A stretch of 31,193 nucleotides of DNA from Nemertoderma westbladi (Eukaryota > Xenacoelomorpha > Nemertodermatida > Nemertodermatidae). Below the pieces are notes generated by a model that was given only the letters and a program-made list of their open reading frames with translations, made no database searches and was not told the origin of the DNA. A program made the position numbers and the translations under genes. Below are positions 19,474 through 31,193 of the stretch, one piece after another. The first letter of the stretch is position 1, and every line of letters begins with the position of its first letter. The DNA lies in the NCBI GenBank assembly GCA_032718475.1, contig JAUCBJ010001114.1, positions 1-31,193 of the forward strand, read 5' to 3'.

Positions 19474-20045
19474 TCTGCTAGGGTTGTTTGAAAAAGGTGG
19501 ACTGGACACAGTAAACATGGACAATGGACAGACCAATCGACCAATCACGGGCGAGTTGCGTCACACAGCATGTCTACCTTTTTCATATTTGAAAAAGGTC
19601 TAGGTTGGGAAAGAACAGGCAATGAATTGACCACTCAGATTTGTACATTATAGCAGCTTTGCTCTGTCCACGTTTTTCAAAAATGTTCAGAAGGTTTTTA
19701 TGGATTATTGTTATTATTATCCCATACTTACTGTGATATCAGCATGCCGATTATAGATAGATAATTGAAACCTGAAAAAGGCGGACAGTCCAATCACTAC
19801 GAAATAGCATTACTTTAATACGTTTTTGATTGGTCAGACTATTATCTATGTTTTATGTCCCTGTGTCCAGTCCACCATAATCAAACACACATTTTATTTC
19901 CAAATGTAATTAAGAGAGCGAAAACTTGAAAAAGGTAGACAAACCAATCGCTACAAACTGCTTTGCTTAATACGTTTCTGATTGGTCTGTCCATTGTCCA
20001 TGTTTTCTGTGTCCAGTCCACCTTTTTCAAACACCCGTCTGCTAG
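19474..20045. mobile_element. Transposon with ~57-bp inverted ends and 8-bp TSD
   Basis: Identical 8-bp TCTGCTAG lies at 19474-19481 and 20038-20045. Between them, 19482-20037 (556 bp) has long inverted ends: GTTTGAAAAAGGTGGACTGG onward at the left matches the complement of the right with a few differences over about 57 bp. Inside, a unit of about 100 bp starting GAAAAAGG and including CCAATC-CTAC and TTAATACGTTT-TGATTGGTC occurs twice (about 19776-19875 and 19926-20030). No transposase is encoded. An 8-bp duplication fits hAT or P superfamilies. The intact duplication suggests a fairly recent insertion. Confidence 0.85.
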
Positions 20046-20134
20046 CATTAGGCATACTGCTACAACGATCTGAGGGTAGAAGCAAAACAAGTTTCATTTT
20101 ACCGCTGCGGTTACATAGCCTTTATAACAAGGCT

Positions 20135-21062
20135 CCCAGTGAAAAATGCGCATGCGTATCGCAAGTGATTTTAAAGCGTCATGCGTTTTTATTGCGGCTC
20201 AATAAATAGCGATAAAACTCTTGTGATTCGCATGTGATTCACATGTAAAATAGGGAAGCGATTCCACGCATGCGATTCACAACTTATTTTACGCATGTGA
20301 TTCCGTGCATGAAAATCGCATGCGAATCACACCTCATTTAACGCTTATTTTACGCATGTTTTACACCATGAGAATCTCATGCGTTTATTCCCATGTGAAT
20401 CGCATGGTTTTAATTACACTCAAGATTATTAATTAAAATAAAGTTGCCTATCAAGAAATAAATAGTTTTAAAATATAAAATTGATGAATATGAATTATCT
20501 AATATGGCTGTCGAATTCAGTGATTATATTAATATATTTTATAGAATTGAAAATTATAGGGAATAGTTAAAAGTGTATCATGGTTATTCTAATCTATTTG
20601 TATTATCCTTTATATTAACAACCATTTCTAGTATTGATTCATACCGTATGTCTAATATTATATGTCTAGAGAGTGTAATGTAATGTAATGTAAGGTACTG
20701 TAAGTACAGTAGGCAGATGATATGGAAGCCAATAGTATCAAACAGTAGTGGAATAATCAACTACTGTATCATATTTTCTGTCACAAAGTTCTCAATATAT
20801 TACACAAAATTCACAACCAGTAGATTTCTGTGATATTTATGCGTCATCACGCTTGAAAGTCGCAAGTGAATCGCATGTGTGTTTGATGCGACTGAACGCA
20901 AGTTGTTGCGATATTTATGTGACTTAACGCAAGTTGTTGCGATATCTATGCGGCTTAACGCAAGTAGGTCGCTTGCGTAAAGGTCGGGCCATAACTCTTG
21001 GGAATCACATGAGATACGCCTGCGTTGCACGCTTGCGATACGCTTGCGCACTTTTCACTGGG
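20135..21062. mobile_element. hAT-like non-autonomous element, 928 bp
   Basis: The ends match as inverted repeats at 30 of 33 positions, starting CCCAGTGAAAA and continuing TGCGCA, GCGTATCGCAAG. The subterminal regions are packed with GCATGTGATTC, GCATGCG and CGCAAGT motifs, and 20895-20975 holds two and a half 31-bp tandem copies around AACGCAAGTTGTTGCGATAT. CAGTG-type ends and such subterminal repeats are typical of hAT elements. No clear 8-bp duplication was found. No coding capacity. Confidence 0.7.
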
Positions 21063-21141
21063 GTACCAGTGTATTAGTGGAATGGATACTTTATTATATT
21101 ACTTACCAACATAGACTCGAGTTCGATCCCGGGCGTATCTG
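21061..21141 (+). ncRNA. Degenerate tRNA-like sequence or SINE head
   Basis: GGGTACC (21061-21067) can pair with CGTATCT (21134-21140) at six of seven positions using two G-T pairs. A perfect 4-bp D-stem, GTAT/ATAC (21071-21074, 21086-21089), encloses a loop with AGTGG as in an A-box. The T-loop TTCGATC (21122-21128) sits in a B-box-like AGTTCGATCCC. Seven T at 21146-21152 could end Pol III transcription. The anticodon stem does not form and the T-stem is poor, so it is a pseudogene or the head of a tRNA-derived SINE, not a working tRNA. Its 5' end overlaps the end of the hAT-like element. Confidence 0.35.
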
Positions 21142-21217
21142 TTGATTTTTTTGCATTATATTTAAATGGCTTATTTTATTATTTAGTAATCATTTACAAC
21201 CAATCATCAATAACTTA

Positions 21218-24200
21218 GAAACAATAGTTTTATACAGAGATGAAGAAGGGGCTAGGTTTAATACCACAAGAAACAATAGTTTTATACAGAGATGAAGAAT
21301 TGGCTAGGTTTAATACCACAAGAAACAATAGTTTTATACAGAGATGAAGAAGGGGCTAGGTTTAATACCACAAGAAACAATAGTTTTATACAGAGATGAA
21401 GAAGTGGCTAGGTTCAATACCACAAGAAACAATAGTTTTATACAGAGATGAAGAAGGGGCTAGGTTTAATACCATAAGAAACAATAGTTTTATACAGAGA
21501 TGTAGAAGAGGCTAGGTTTAATACCACAAGAAACAATAGTTTTATACAGAGATGAAGAAGGGGCTAGGTTTAATACCATAAGAAACAATAGTTTTATACA
21601 GAAATGAAGAAGAGGCTAGGTTTAATACCACAAGAAACAATAGTTTTATACAGAGATGAAGAAGGGGCTAGGTTTAATACCACAAGAAACAATAGTTTTA
21701 TACAGAGATTAAGAATTGGCTAGGTTTAATACCACAAGAAACAATAGTTTTATACAGAGATGAAGAAGGGGCTAGGTTTAATACCACAAGAAACAATAGT
21801 TTTATACAGAGATGAAGAATTGGCTAGGTTTAATACCACAAGAAACAATAGTTTTATACAGAGATGAAGAAGTGGCTAGGTTTAATACCACAAGAAACAA
21901 TAGTTTTATACATAGATGAAGGATGGGCTAGGTTTAATACCACAAGAAACAATAATTTTATACAGAGATGGAGAAGAGGCTAGGTTTAATACCACAAGAA
22001 ACAATAGTTTTATACAGAGATGAAGAAGGGGCTAGGTTTAATACCACAAGAAACAATAGTTTTATACAGAGATGAAGAAGGGGCTAGGTTTAATACCACA
22101 ACAATAGTTTTATGCAGAGATGGAGAAGGGGCTAGGTTTAATACCACAAGAAACAATAGTTTTATACAGAGATGAAGAAGGGGCTAGGTTTAATACCACA
22201 AGAAACAATAGTTTTATACAGAGATGAAGAAGGGGCTAGGTTTAATACCACAAGAAACAATAGTTTTATACAGAGATGAAGAAGGGGCTAGGTTTAATAC
22301 CACAAGAAACAATAGTTTTGTACAGAGATGAAGAAGTGGCTAGGTTTAATACCACAAGAAACAATAGTTTTATACAGAGATGAAGAAGGGGCTAGGTTTA
22401 ATACCACAAGAAACAATAGTTTTATACAGAGATGAAGAAGTGGCTAGGTTTAATACCACAAGAAACAATAGTTTTATACAGAGATGAAGAAGGGGCTAGG
22501 TTTAATACCAAAAGAAACAATAGTTTTATACAGAGATGGAGAAGGGGCTAGGTTTAATACCACAAGAAACAATAGTTTTATACAGAGATGAAGAAGGGGC
22601 TAGGTTTAATACCACAAGAAACAATAGTTTTATACAGAGATGAAGAAGAGGCTAGGTTTAATACCACAAGAAACAATAGTTTATACAGAGATGAAGAAGA
22701 GGCTAGGTTTAATACCACAAGAACCAATAGTTTTATACAGAGATGAAGAAGGGGCTAGGTTTAATACCACAAGAAACAATAGTTTTATACAGAGATGAAG
22801 AAGGGGCTAGGTTTAATACCACAAGAAACAATAGTTTTATACAGAGATGGAGAAGGGGCTAGGTTTAATACCACAAGAAACAATAGTTTTATACAGAGAT
22901 GAAGAAGGGGCTAGGTTTAATACCTCAAGAAACAATAGTTTTATACAGAGATGAAGAAGGGGCTAGGTTTAATACCACAAGAAACAATAGTTTTATACAG
23001 AGATGGAGAAGGGGCTAGGTTTAATACCATAAGAAACAATAGTTTTATACAGAGATGGAGAAGGGGCTAGGTTTAATACCACAAGAAACAATAGTTTTGT
23101 ACAGAGATGAAGAAGGGGCTAGGTTTAATACCACAAGAAACAATAGTTTTATACAGAGATGGAGAAGGGGATAGGTTTAATACCACAATAAACAATAGTT
23201 TTATACAGAGATGAAGAAGGGGCTAGGTTTAATACCACAAGAAACAATAGTTTTATACAGAGATGAAGAAGGGGCTAGGTTTAATACCATAAGAAACAAT
23301 AGTTTTATACAGAGATGAAGAATTGGCTAGGTTTAATACCACAAGAAACAATAGTTTTATACAGAGATGAAGAAGGGGCTAGGTTTAATACCACAAGAAA
23401 CAATAGTTTTATACAGAGATGGAGAAGGGGCTAGGTTTAATACCACAAGAAACAATACAGTAGTTTTATACAGAGATGAAGAAGGGGCTAGGTTTAATAC
23501 CACAAGAAACAATAGTTTTATACAGAGATGAAGAAGGGGCTAGGTTTAATACCACAAGAAACAATAGTTTTATACAGAGATGAAGAAGGGGCTAGGTTTA
23601 ATACCATAAGAAACAATAGTTTTATACAGAGATGAAGAATTGGTTAGGTTTAATACCACAAGAAACAATAGTTTTATACAGAGATGGAGAAGGGGCTAGG
23701 TTTAATACCACAAGAAACAATAGTTTTATACAGAGATGGAGAAGGGGCTAGGTTTAATACCACAAGAAACAATACAGTAGTTTTATACAGAGATGAAGAA
23801 GGGGCTAGGTTTAATACCACAAGAAACAATAGTTTTATACAGAGATGAAGAAGGGGCTAGGTTTAATACCACAAGAAACAATAGTTTTATACAGAGATGA
23901 AGAAGGGGCTAGGTTTAATACCATAAGAAACAATAGTTTTATACAGAGATGAAGAATTGGTTAGGTTTAATACCACAAGAAACAATAGTTTTATACAGAG
24001 ATGGAGAAGGGGCTAGGTTTAATACCACAAGAAACAATAGTTTTATACAGAGATGGAGAAGGGGCTAGGTTTAATACCACAAGAAACAATACAGTAGTTT
24101 TATACAGAGATGAAGAAGGGGCTAGGTTTAATACCACAAGAAACAATAGTTTTATACAGAGATGAAGAAGGGGCTAGGTTTAATACCACAAGAAACAATA

Positions 24201-27200
24201 GTTTTATACAGAGATGAAGAAAGGGCTAGGTTTAATACCACAAGAAACAGTAGTTTTATAGAGTTGAAGAAGGGGCTAGGTTTAATACCACAAGAAACAA
24301 TAGCTTTATACAGAGATGAAGAAGGGGCTAGGTTTAATACCACAAGAAACAGTAGTTTTATACAGAGTTGAAGAAGGGGCTAGGTTTAATACCACAAGAA
24401 ACAATAGTTTTATACAGAGATGAAGAAGGGGCTAGGTTTAATACCACAAGAAACAATAGTTTTATACAGAGATGGAGAAGGGGCTAGGTTTAATACCACA
24501 AGAAACAATAGTTTTATACAGAGATGAAGAATTGGCTAGGTTCAATACCACAAGAAACAATAGTTTTATACAGAGTTGAAGAAGGGGCTAGGTTTAATAC
24601 CACAAGAAACAATAGTTTTATACAGAGATGGAGAAGGGGCTAGGTTTAATACCACAAGAAACAATAGTTTTATACAGAGATGAAGAAGGGGCTAGGTTTA
24701 ATACCACAAGAAACAATAGTTTTATACAGAGATGAAGAAGGGGCTAGGTTTAATACCACAAGAAACAATAGTTTTATACAGAGATGAAGAAGTGGCTAGG
24801 TTTAATACCACAAGAAACAATAGTTTTATACAGAGATGAAGAAGGGGCTAGGTTTAATACCACAAGAAACAATAGTTTTATACAGAGATGAAGAAGTGGC
24901 TAGGTTTAATACCACAAGAAACAATAGTTTTATACAGAGATGAAGAAGGGGCTAGGTTTAATACCAAAAGAAACAATAGTTTTATACAGAGATGGAGAAG
25001 GGGCTAGGTTTAATACCACAAGAAACAATAGTTTTATACAGAGATGAAGAAGGGGCTAGGTTTAATACCACAAGAAACAATAGTTTTATACAGAGATGAA
25101 GAAGAGGCTAGGTTTAATACCACAAGAAACAATAGTTTATACAGAGATGAAGAAGAGGCTAGGTTTAATACCACAAGAACCAATAGTTTTATACAGAGAT
25201 GAAGAAGGGGCTAGGTTTAATACCACAAGAAACAATAGTTTTATACAGAGATGAAGAAGGGGCTAGGTTTAATACCACAAGAAACAATAGTTTTATACAG
25301 AGATGAAGAAGGGGCTAGGTTTAATACCACAAGAAACAATAGTTTTATACAGAGATGAAGAAGGGGCTAGGTTTAATACCACAAGAAACAATAGTTTTAT
25401 ACAGAGATGGAGAAGGGGCTAGGTTTAATACCACAAGAAACAATACAGTAGTTTTATACAGAGATGAAGAAGGGGCTAGGTTTAATACCACAAGAAACAA
25501 TAGTTTTATACAGAGATGAAGAAGGGGCTAGGTTTAATACCACAAGAAACAATAGTTTTATACAGAGATGAAGAAGGGGCTAGGTTTAATACCACAAGAA
25601 ACAATAGTTTTATACAGAGATGGAGAAGGGGCTAGGTTTAATACCACAAGAAACAATACAGTAGTTTTATACAGAGATGAAGAATTGGCTAGGTTTAATA
25701 CCACAAGAAACAATAGTTTTATACAGAGATGAAGAAGGGGCTAGGTTTAATACCACAAGAAACAATAGTTTTATACAGAGATGGAGAAGGGGCTAGGTTT
25801 AATACCACAAGAAACAATACAGTAGTTTTATACAGAGATGAAGAAGGGGCTAGGTTTAATACCACAAGAAACAATAGTTTTATACAGAGATGAAGAAGGG
25901 GCTAGGTTTAATACCACAAGAAACAATAGTTTTATACAGAGATGAAGAAGGGGCTAGGTTTAATACCATAAGAAACAATAGTTTTATACAGAGATGAAGA
26001 ATTGGTTAGGTTTAATACCACAAGAAACAATAGTTTTATACAGAGATGGAGAAGGGGCTAGGTTTAATACCACAAGAAACAATAGTTTTATACAGAGATG
26101 GAGAAGGGGCTAGGTTTAATACCACAAGAAACAATACAGTAGTTTTATACAGAGATGAAGAAGGGGCTAGGTTTAATACCACAAGAAACAATAGTTTTAT
26201 ACAGAGATGAAGAAGGGGCTAGGTTTAATACCACAAGAAACAATAGTTTTATACAGAGATGAAGAAGTGGCTAGGTTTAATACCATAAGAAACAATAGTT
26301 TTATACAGAGATGAAGAATTGGTTAGGTTTAATACCACAAGAAACAATAGTTTTATACAGAGATGGAGAAGGGGCTAGGTTTAATACCACAAGAAACAAT
26401 AGTTTTATACAGAGATGGAGAAGGGGCTAGGTTTAATACCACAAGAAACAATACAGTAGTTTTATACAGAGATGAAGAAGGGGCTAGGTTTAATACCACA
26501 AGAAACAATAGTTTTATACAGAGATGAAGAAGGGGCTAGGTTTAATACCACAAGAAACAATAGTTTTATACAGAGATGAAGAAAGGGCTAGGTTTAATAC
26601 CACAAGAAACAGTAGTTTTATAGAGTTGAAGAAGGGGCTAGGTTTAATACCACAAGAAACAATAGCTTTATACAGAGATGAAGAAGGGGCTAGGTTTAAT
26701 ACCACAAGAAACAGTAGTTTTATACAGAGTTGAAGAAGGGGCTAGGTTTAATACCACAAGAAACAATAGTTTTATACAGAGATGAAGAAGGGGCTAGATT
26801 TAATACCACAAGAAACAATAGTTTTATACAGAGATGGAGAAGGGGCTAGGTTTAATACCACAAGAAACAATAGTTTTATACAGAGATGAAGAATTGGCTA
26901 GGTTCAATACCACAAGAAACAATAGTTTTATACAGAGTTGAAGAAGGGGCTAGGTTTAATACCACAAGAAACAATAGTTTTATACAGAGATGGAGAAGGG
27001 GCTAGGTTTAATACCACAAGAAACAATAGTTTTATACAGAGATGAAGAAGGGGCTAGGTTTAATACCACAAGAAACAATAGTTTTATACAGAGATGAAGA
27101 AGGGGCTAGGTTTAATACCACAAGAAACAATAGTTTTATACAGAGATGAAGAAAGGGCTAGGTTTAATACCACAAGAAACAGTAGTTTTATAGAGTTGAA

Positions 27201-30036
27201 GAAGGGGCTAGGTTTAATACCACAAGAAACAATAGCTTTATACAGAGATGAAGAAGGGGCTAGGTTTAATACCACAAGAAACAGTAGTTTTATACAGAGT
27301 TGAAGAAGGGGCTAGGTTTAATACCACAAGAAACAATAGTTTTATACAGAGATGAAGAAGGGGCTAGGTTTAATACCACAAGAAACAATAGTTTTATACA
27401 GAGATGAAGAAAGGGCTAGGTTTAATACCACAAGAAACAGTAGTTTTATAGAGTTGAAGAAGGGGCTAGGTTTAATACCACAAGAAACAATAGCTTTATA
27501 CAGAGATGAAGAAGGGGCTAGGTTTAATACCACAAGAAACAGTAGTTTTATACAGAGTTGAAGAAGGGGCTAGGTTTAATACCACAAGAAACAATGGTTT
27601 TATACAGAGATGAAGAAGGGGCTAGGTTTAATACCACAAGAAACAATAGTTTTATACAGAGATGGAGAAGGGGCTAGGTTTAATACCACAAGAAACAATA
27701 GTTTTATACAGAGATGAAGAAGGGGTTAGGTTTAATACCACAAGAAACAATAGTTTTATACAGAGATGAAGAAGTGGCTAGGTTCAATACCACAAGAAAC
27801 AATAGTTTTATACAGAGATGAAGAAGGGACTAGGTTTAATACCATAAGAAACAATAGTTTTATACAGAGATGGAGAAGGGGCTAGGTTCAATACCACAAG
27901 AAACAATAGTTTTATACAGAGTTGAAGAAGGGGCTAGGTTTAATACCACAAGAAACAATAGTTTTATACAGAGATGGAGAATTGGCTAGGTTTAATACCA
28001 CAAGAAACAATAGTTTTATACAGAGATGGAGAAGGGGCTAGGTTTAATACCACAAGAAACAATAGTTTTATACAGAGATGGAGAAGGGGCTAGGTTTAAT
28101 ACCACAAGAAACAATAGTTTTATACAGAGATGAAGAAGTGGCTAGGTTCAATACCACAAGAAACAATAGTTTTATACAGAGATGAAGAAGGGACTAGGTT
28201 TAATACCATAAGAAACAATAGTTTTATACAGAGATGGAGAAGGGGCTAGGTTTAATACCACAAGAAAGAACAGTTTTATACAGAGATGAAGAAGGGGTTA
28301 GGTTTAATACCACAAGAAACAATAGTTTTATACAGAGATGGAGAAGGGGCTAGGTTTAATACCACAAGAAACAATAGTTTTATACAGAGATGAAGAAGTG
28401 GCTAGGTTCAATACCACAAGAAACAATAGTTTTATACAGAGATGAAGAAGGGACTAGGTTTAATACCATAAGAAACAATAGTTTTATACAGAGTTGAAGA
28501 AGGGGCTAGGTTTAATACCACAAGAAACAATAGTTTTATACAGAGATGAAGAAGGGACTAGGTTTAATACCATAAGAAACAATAGTTTTATACAGAGTTG
28601 AAGAAGGGGCTAGGTTTAATACCACAAGAAACAATAGTTTTATACAGAGATGGAGAAGGGGCTAGGTTTAATACCACAAGAAAGAATAGTTTTATACAGA
28701 GATGAAGAAGGGGTTAGGTTTAATACCACAAGAAACAATAGTTTTATACAGAGATGAAGAAGGGGTTAGGTTTAATACCACAAGAAACAATAGTTTTATA
28801 CAGAGATGGAGAAGGGGCTAGGTTTAATACCACAAGAAAGAATAGTTTTATACAGAGATGAAGAAGGGGTTAGGTTTAATACCACAAGAAAGAATAGTTT
28901 TATACAGAGATGAAGAAGGGGCTAGGTTTAATACCACAAGAAAGAATAGTTTTATACAGAGATGAAGAAGGGGTTAGGTTTAATACCACAAGAAACAATA
29001 GTTTTATACAGAGATGAAGAAGTGGCTAGGTTCAATACCACAAGAAACAATAGTTTTATACAGAGATGAAGAAGGGGTTAGGTTTAATACCACAAGAAAC
29101 AATAGTTTTATACAGAGATGAAGAATTGGCTAGGTTTAATACCACAAGAAACAATAGTTTTATACAGAGATGGAGAAGGGGCTAGGTTTAATACCACAAG
29201 AAAGAATAGTTTTATACAGAGATGAAGAAGGGGTTAGGTTTAATACCACAAGAAACAATAGTTTTATACAGAGATGAAGAAGTGGCTAGGTTCAATACCA
29301 CAAGAAACAATAGTTTTATACAGAGATGAAGAAGGGGTTAGGTTTAATACCACAAGAAACAATAGTTTTATACAGAGATGAAGAAGTGGCTAGGTTCAAT
29401 ACCACAAGAAACAATAGTTTTATACAGAGATGAAGAAGGGACTAGGTTTAATACCATAAGAAACAATAGTTTTATACAGAGTTGAAGAAGGGGCTAGGTT
29501 TAATACTATAAGAAACAATAGTTTTATACAGAGATGAAGAAGGGGCTAGGTTTAATACCACAATAAACAATAGTTTTATACAGAGAAGAAGAATTGGCTA
29601 GGTTTAATACCATAAGAAACAATAGTTTTATACAGAGATGAAGAATTGGCTAGGTTTAATACCACAAGAAACAATAGTTTTATACAGAGATGAAGGAGGG
29701 GCTAGGTTTAATACCACAAGAAACAATAGTTTTATACAGAGATGAAGAAGAGGCTAGGTTTAATACCACAAGAAACAATAGTTTTATACAGAGATGAAGA
29801 AGGGGCTAGGTTTAATACCACAAGAAACAATAGTTTTATACAGAGATGAAGAAGGGGCTAGGTTTAATACCACAAGAAACAATAGTTGTATACAGAGATG
29901 AAGAATTGGTTAGGTTTAATACCATAAGAAACAATAGTTTTATACAGAGTTGAAGAAGGGGCTAGGTTTAATACCACAAGAAACAATAGTTTTATACAGA
30001 GATGGAGAAGGGCCTAGGTTTAATACCACAAGAAAC
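21218..30036. repeat. 8.8-kb array of a 52-bp satellite, ~170 copies
   Basis: The unit contains AGAAACAATAGTTTTATACA, GAGATGAAGAAGGGG and CTAGGTTTAATACCACA. Units are very alike. Common variants are GGAGAAGGGG, GAAGAATTGG, GAAGAAGTGG, ACCATAAG and GAGTTGAAG. Length variants are +5 (CAATACAGTAGTTTT), -1 (ATAGTTTATAC) and -2 (TTTTATAGAGTTG). Higher-order structure includes a 317-bp block (acagtag markers at 23457, 23774, 24091 and again 25819, 26136, 26453) and longer copies at offsets of 2,362 and 2,456 bp. Because 52 is not a multiple of three, the period has no coding meaning; short open frames at 24162, 26524, 27094 and 27352 are identical by-products. Confidence 0.98.
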
Positions 30037-30085
30037 GGAAACGACCTAGACTCATAAACCACGGCAACCTCATAACCTAGGCAAT

Positions 30086-30212
30086 CTTAGATCACTAGAA
30101 TCTGGCGAACTTAGATCCTAAGCAAACTTAGATCCTAAGCAAAATTAGACCCTAAGCAAACTTAGATCCTGATGAACTTAGAACTGGGTAAACCTAGAAC
30201 CGGGTGAACTTC
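30086..30212. repeat. Degenerate 16-17-bp tandem repeat
   Basis: About seven copies of CTTAGATCCTAAGCAAA decaying to CTTAGAACTGGGTAAA and CCTAGAACCGGGTGAA. It follows the 52-bp array by 50 bp and precedes the retrotransposon. It could belong to either flank. Confidence 0.75.
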
Positions 30213-30340
30213 AACATTAAGGATACCATTCATGTTTAAGAAGCATGCACTTTAAAAATAATTGACTGACATTCATGTGAGATACCTTCTTTATATAAGC
30301 AGAGCAGTGTTGGCAAGTCTTATAGGTACCTTTGTATTTT

Positions 30341-31193
30341 ATGTTCCGGCTCCCTATCCCTTTAGATCATACTCTAGTTAGTAATTTATTTAATAATTAT
30401 TTTACTAATGTTGCCTCTAATTTAGTTAAGAAGTCACCGTTATCAAGTAATAAATATAGTATAGGGTCCGAAACTCTAAATAATTTTTATTTAGAAAAGT
30501 TACAAAATTCAGAAAAGTTATTTTTAAAACCCGTTTCTGAGGATTTCGTTTTTAAAAATCTACTTAGCCTATCAGCCTCAAAAAGTACCGGTCTAGACCT
30601 AATACCTGCCCGTATTCTTAAGGATGGTGCTGAAGTACTTAAAGTGCCTATTACTTTTATTATTAATTACTCTATCGTAGATAATGTAGTACCAGACGAA
30701 CTGAAATTAGCTAAGGTTGTTCCTCTGTATAAAAAGAATAGTAAAGTAGAACTCTGTAATTACAGACCTGTTAGTATCTTAAGTATTGTATCTAAAATTC
30801 TAGAACGTTCTGTTTTTCTACAGCTGGAAGCACATCTTAGTAGGCTAAATCTGATCTATGAACTTCAGTCCGGTTTTCGTAAATCATATTCTACAGACAC
30901 CTGTCTTATTAACTTAACTGATACAATTAGATGTAATAACGCAAAGGGTTTATATACTGGTATGGTAATATTGGACCTACAAAAGGCTTTCGATACTGTA
31001 GATCACGAAATTCTGTTAGGTAAGTTAGGTCTGATGGGTGTAGGTTCTATAGACTGGTTCATCAAGTCCTACCTGTCTGACAGAGGTCAAACTGTAGTCA
31101 TTAGCAAATCGCAGTCTACTGTACAAGAGATTACCTATAATGTACCGCAAGGTAGTATATTAAGTCCTCTGCTTTTTGTATGCTATGTAAATG
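30341..31193 (+). mobile_element. 5'-truncated non-LTR retrotransposon, RT domain (partial)
   Basis: The frame is open from an in-frame TAG at 30329-30331 to the window end, 284 codons from the Met at 30341, with no stop or frameshift. It encodes the N-terminal half of a LINE-type reverse transcriptase: KSTGLDLIPARILK, then CNYRPVSILSIVSKILE, SGFRKSYSTDTCL, the motif-A segment LDLQKAFDTVDHEIL with its catalytic Asp near residue 212, and VPQGSILSPLLF. The YADD catalytic box would lie just beyond the window. The sequence type is closest to CR1/L2/Rex-like elements, by eye only. The endonuclease domain expected upstream is missing; the satellite lies there instead, as in usual 5'-truncated insertions. 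The undamaged frame suggests a young copy. Confidence 0.92.

Noticed and set aside
24162-27561. Repeated 69- and 63-codon frames in the 52-bp array
   Set aside because: Identical only because the DNA blocks are copies. A 52-bp unit changes phase each repeat, and no coding constraint is visible.
21218-30036. CRISPR array
   Set aside because: Units are contiguous tandem repeats without unique spacers, in an animal genome with no cas genes.

Overview
This is animal nuclear DNA, not bacterial. It has spliced and intronless eukaryotic genes, AATAAA polyadenylation signals, a non-LTR retrotransposon, several small inverted-repeat DNA transposons and very large tandem arrays. The AT-rich base composition, the recurrent TAGGCCTA motif and the kind of retrotransposon fit a marine invertebrate, possibly a deuterostome such as an echinoderm or tunicate. 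That placement is an inference; no gene here fixes the species.

Layout. 1-179: a fold-back array of 15-bp units. 430-570: a GC-rich block with two long C homopolymers. 578-4906: about 4.3 kb of 20/21/26-bp minisatellite, ending just before a splice acceptor, so probably intronic. 4939-8353: two exons of a plus-strand gene coding for a largely helical, then disordered, protein. Its centre is a 38-copy, 21-bp in-frame minisatellite encoding GGNVPVR heptads, which create 17 RGG motifs and carry a TTAGGG hexamer in most units. 8520-10450: nested inverted-repeat elements, one with arms of several hundred bases and a captured retrotransposon fragment. 10450-15990: AT-rich intergenic DNA with hairpins, a three-copy dispersed repeat carrying CTCF-like motifs, a 767-bp inverted-repeat element and a GATCCC-rich element. 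16174-18903 (minus): an intact, intronless TBL3/UTP13 gene for a nucleolar WD-repeat protein of the small-subunit processome. 19482-21062: two non-autonomous transposons, one with long terminal repeats and an 8-bp target duplication. 21061-21152: a degenerate tRNA-like sequence. 21218-30036: an 8.8-kb array of about 170 copies of a 52-bp satellite with nested higher-order duplications. 30086-30212: a short degenerate tandem repeat. 30341-31193: a 5'-truncated non-LTR retrotransposon reverse transcriptase running off the end.

There are two clear host genes. TBL3 is a conserved ribosome-biogenesis gene. The repeat-bearing gene is not securely identified; its N-terminal helical region and acidic C-terminus weakly suggest an IHO1 (CCDC36)-like meiotic protein, which is only a hypothesis. 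About half of the window is tandem repeat, and much of the remainder is transposon-derived.
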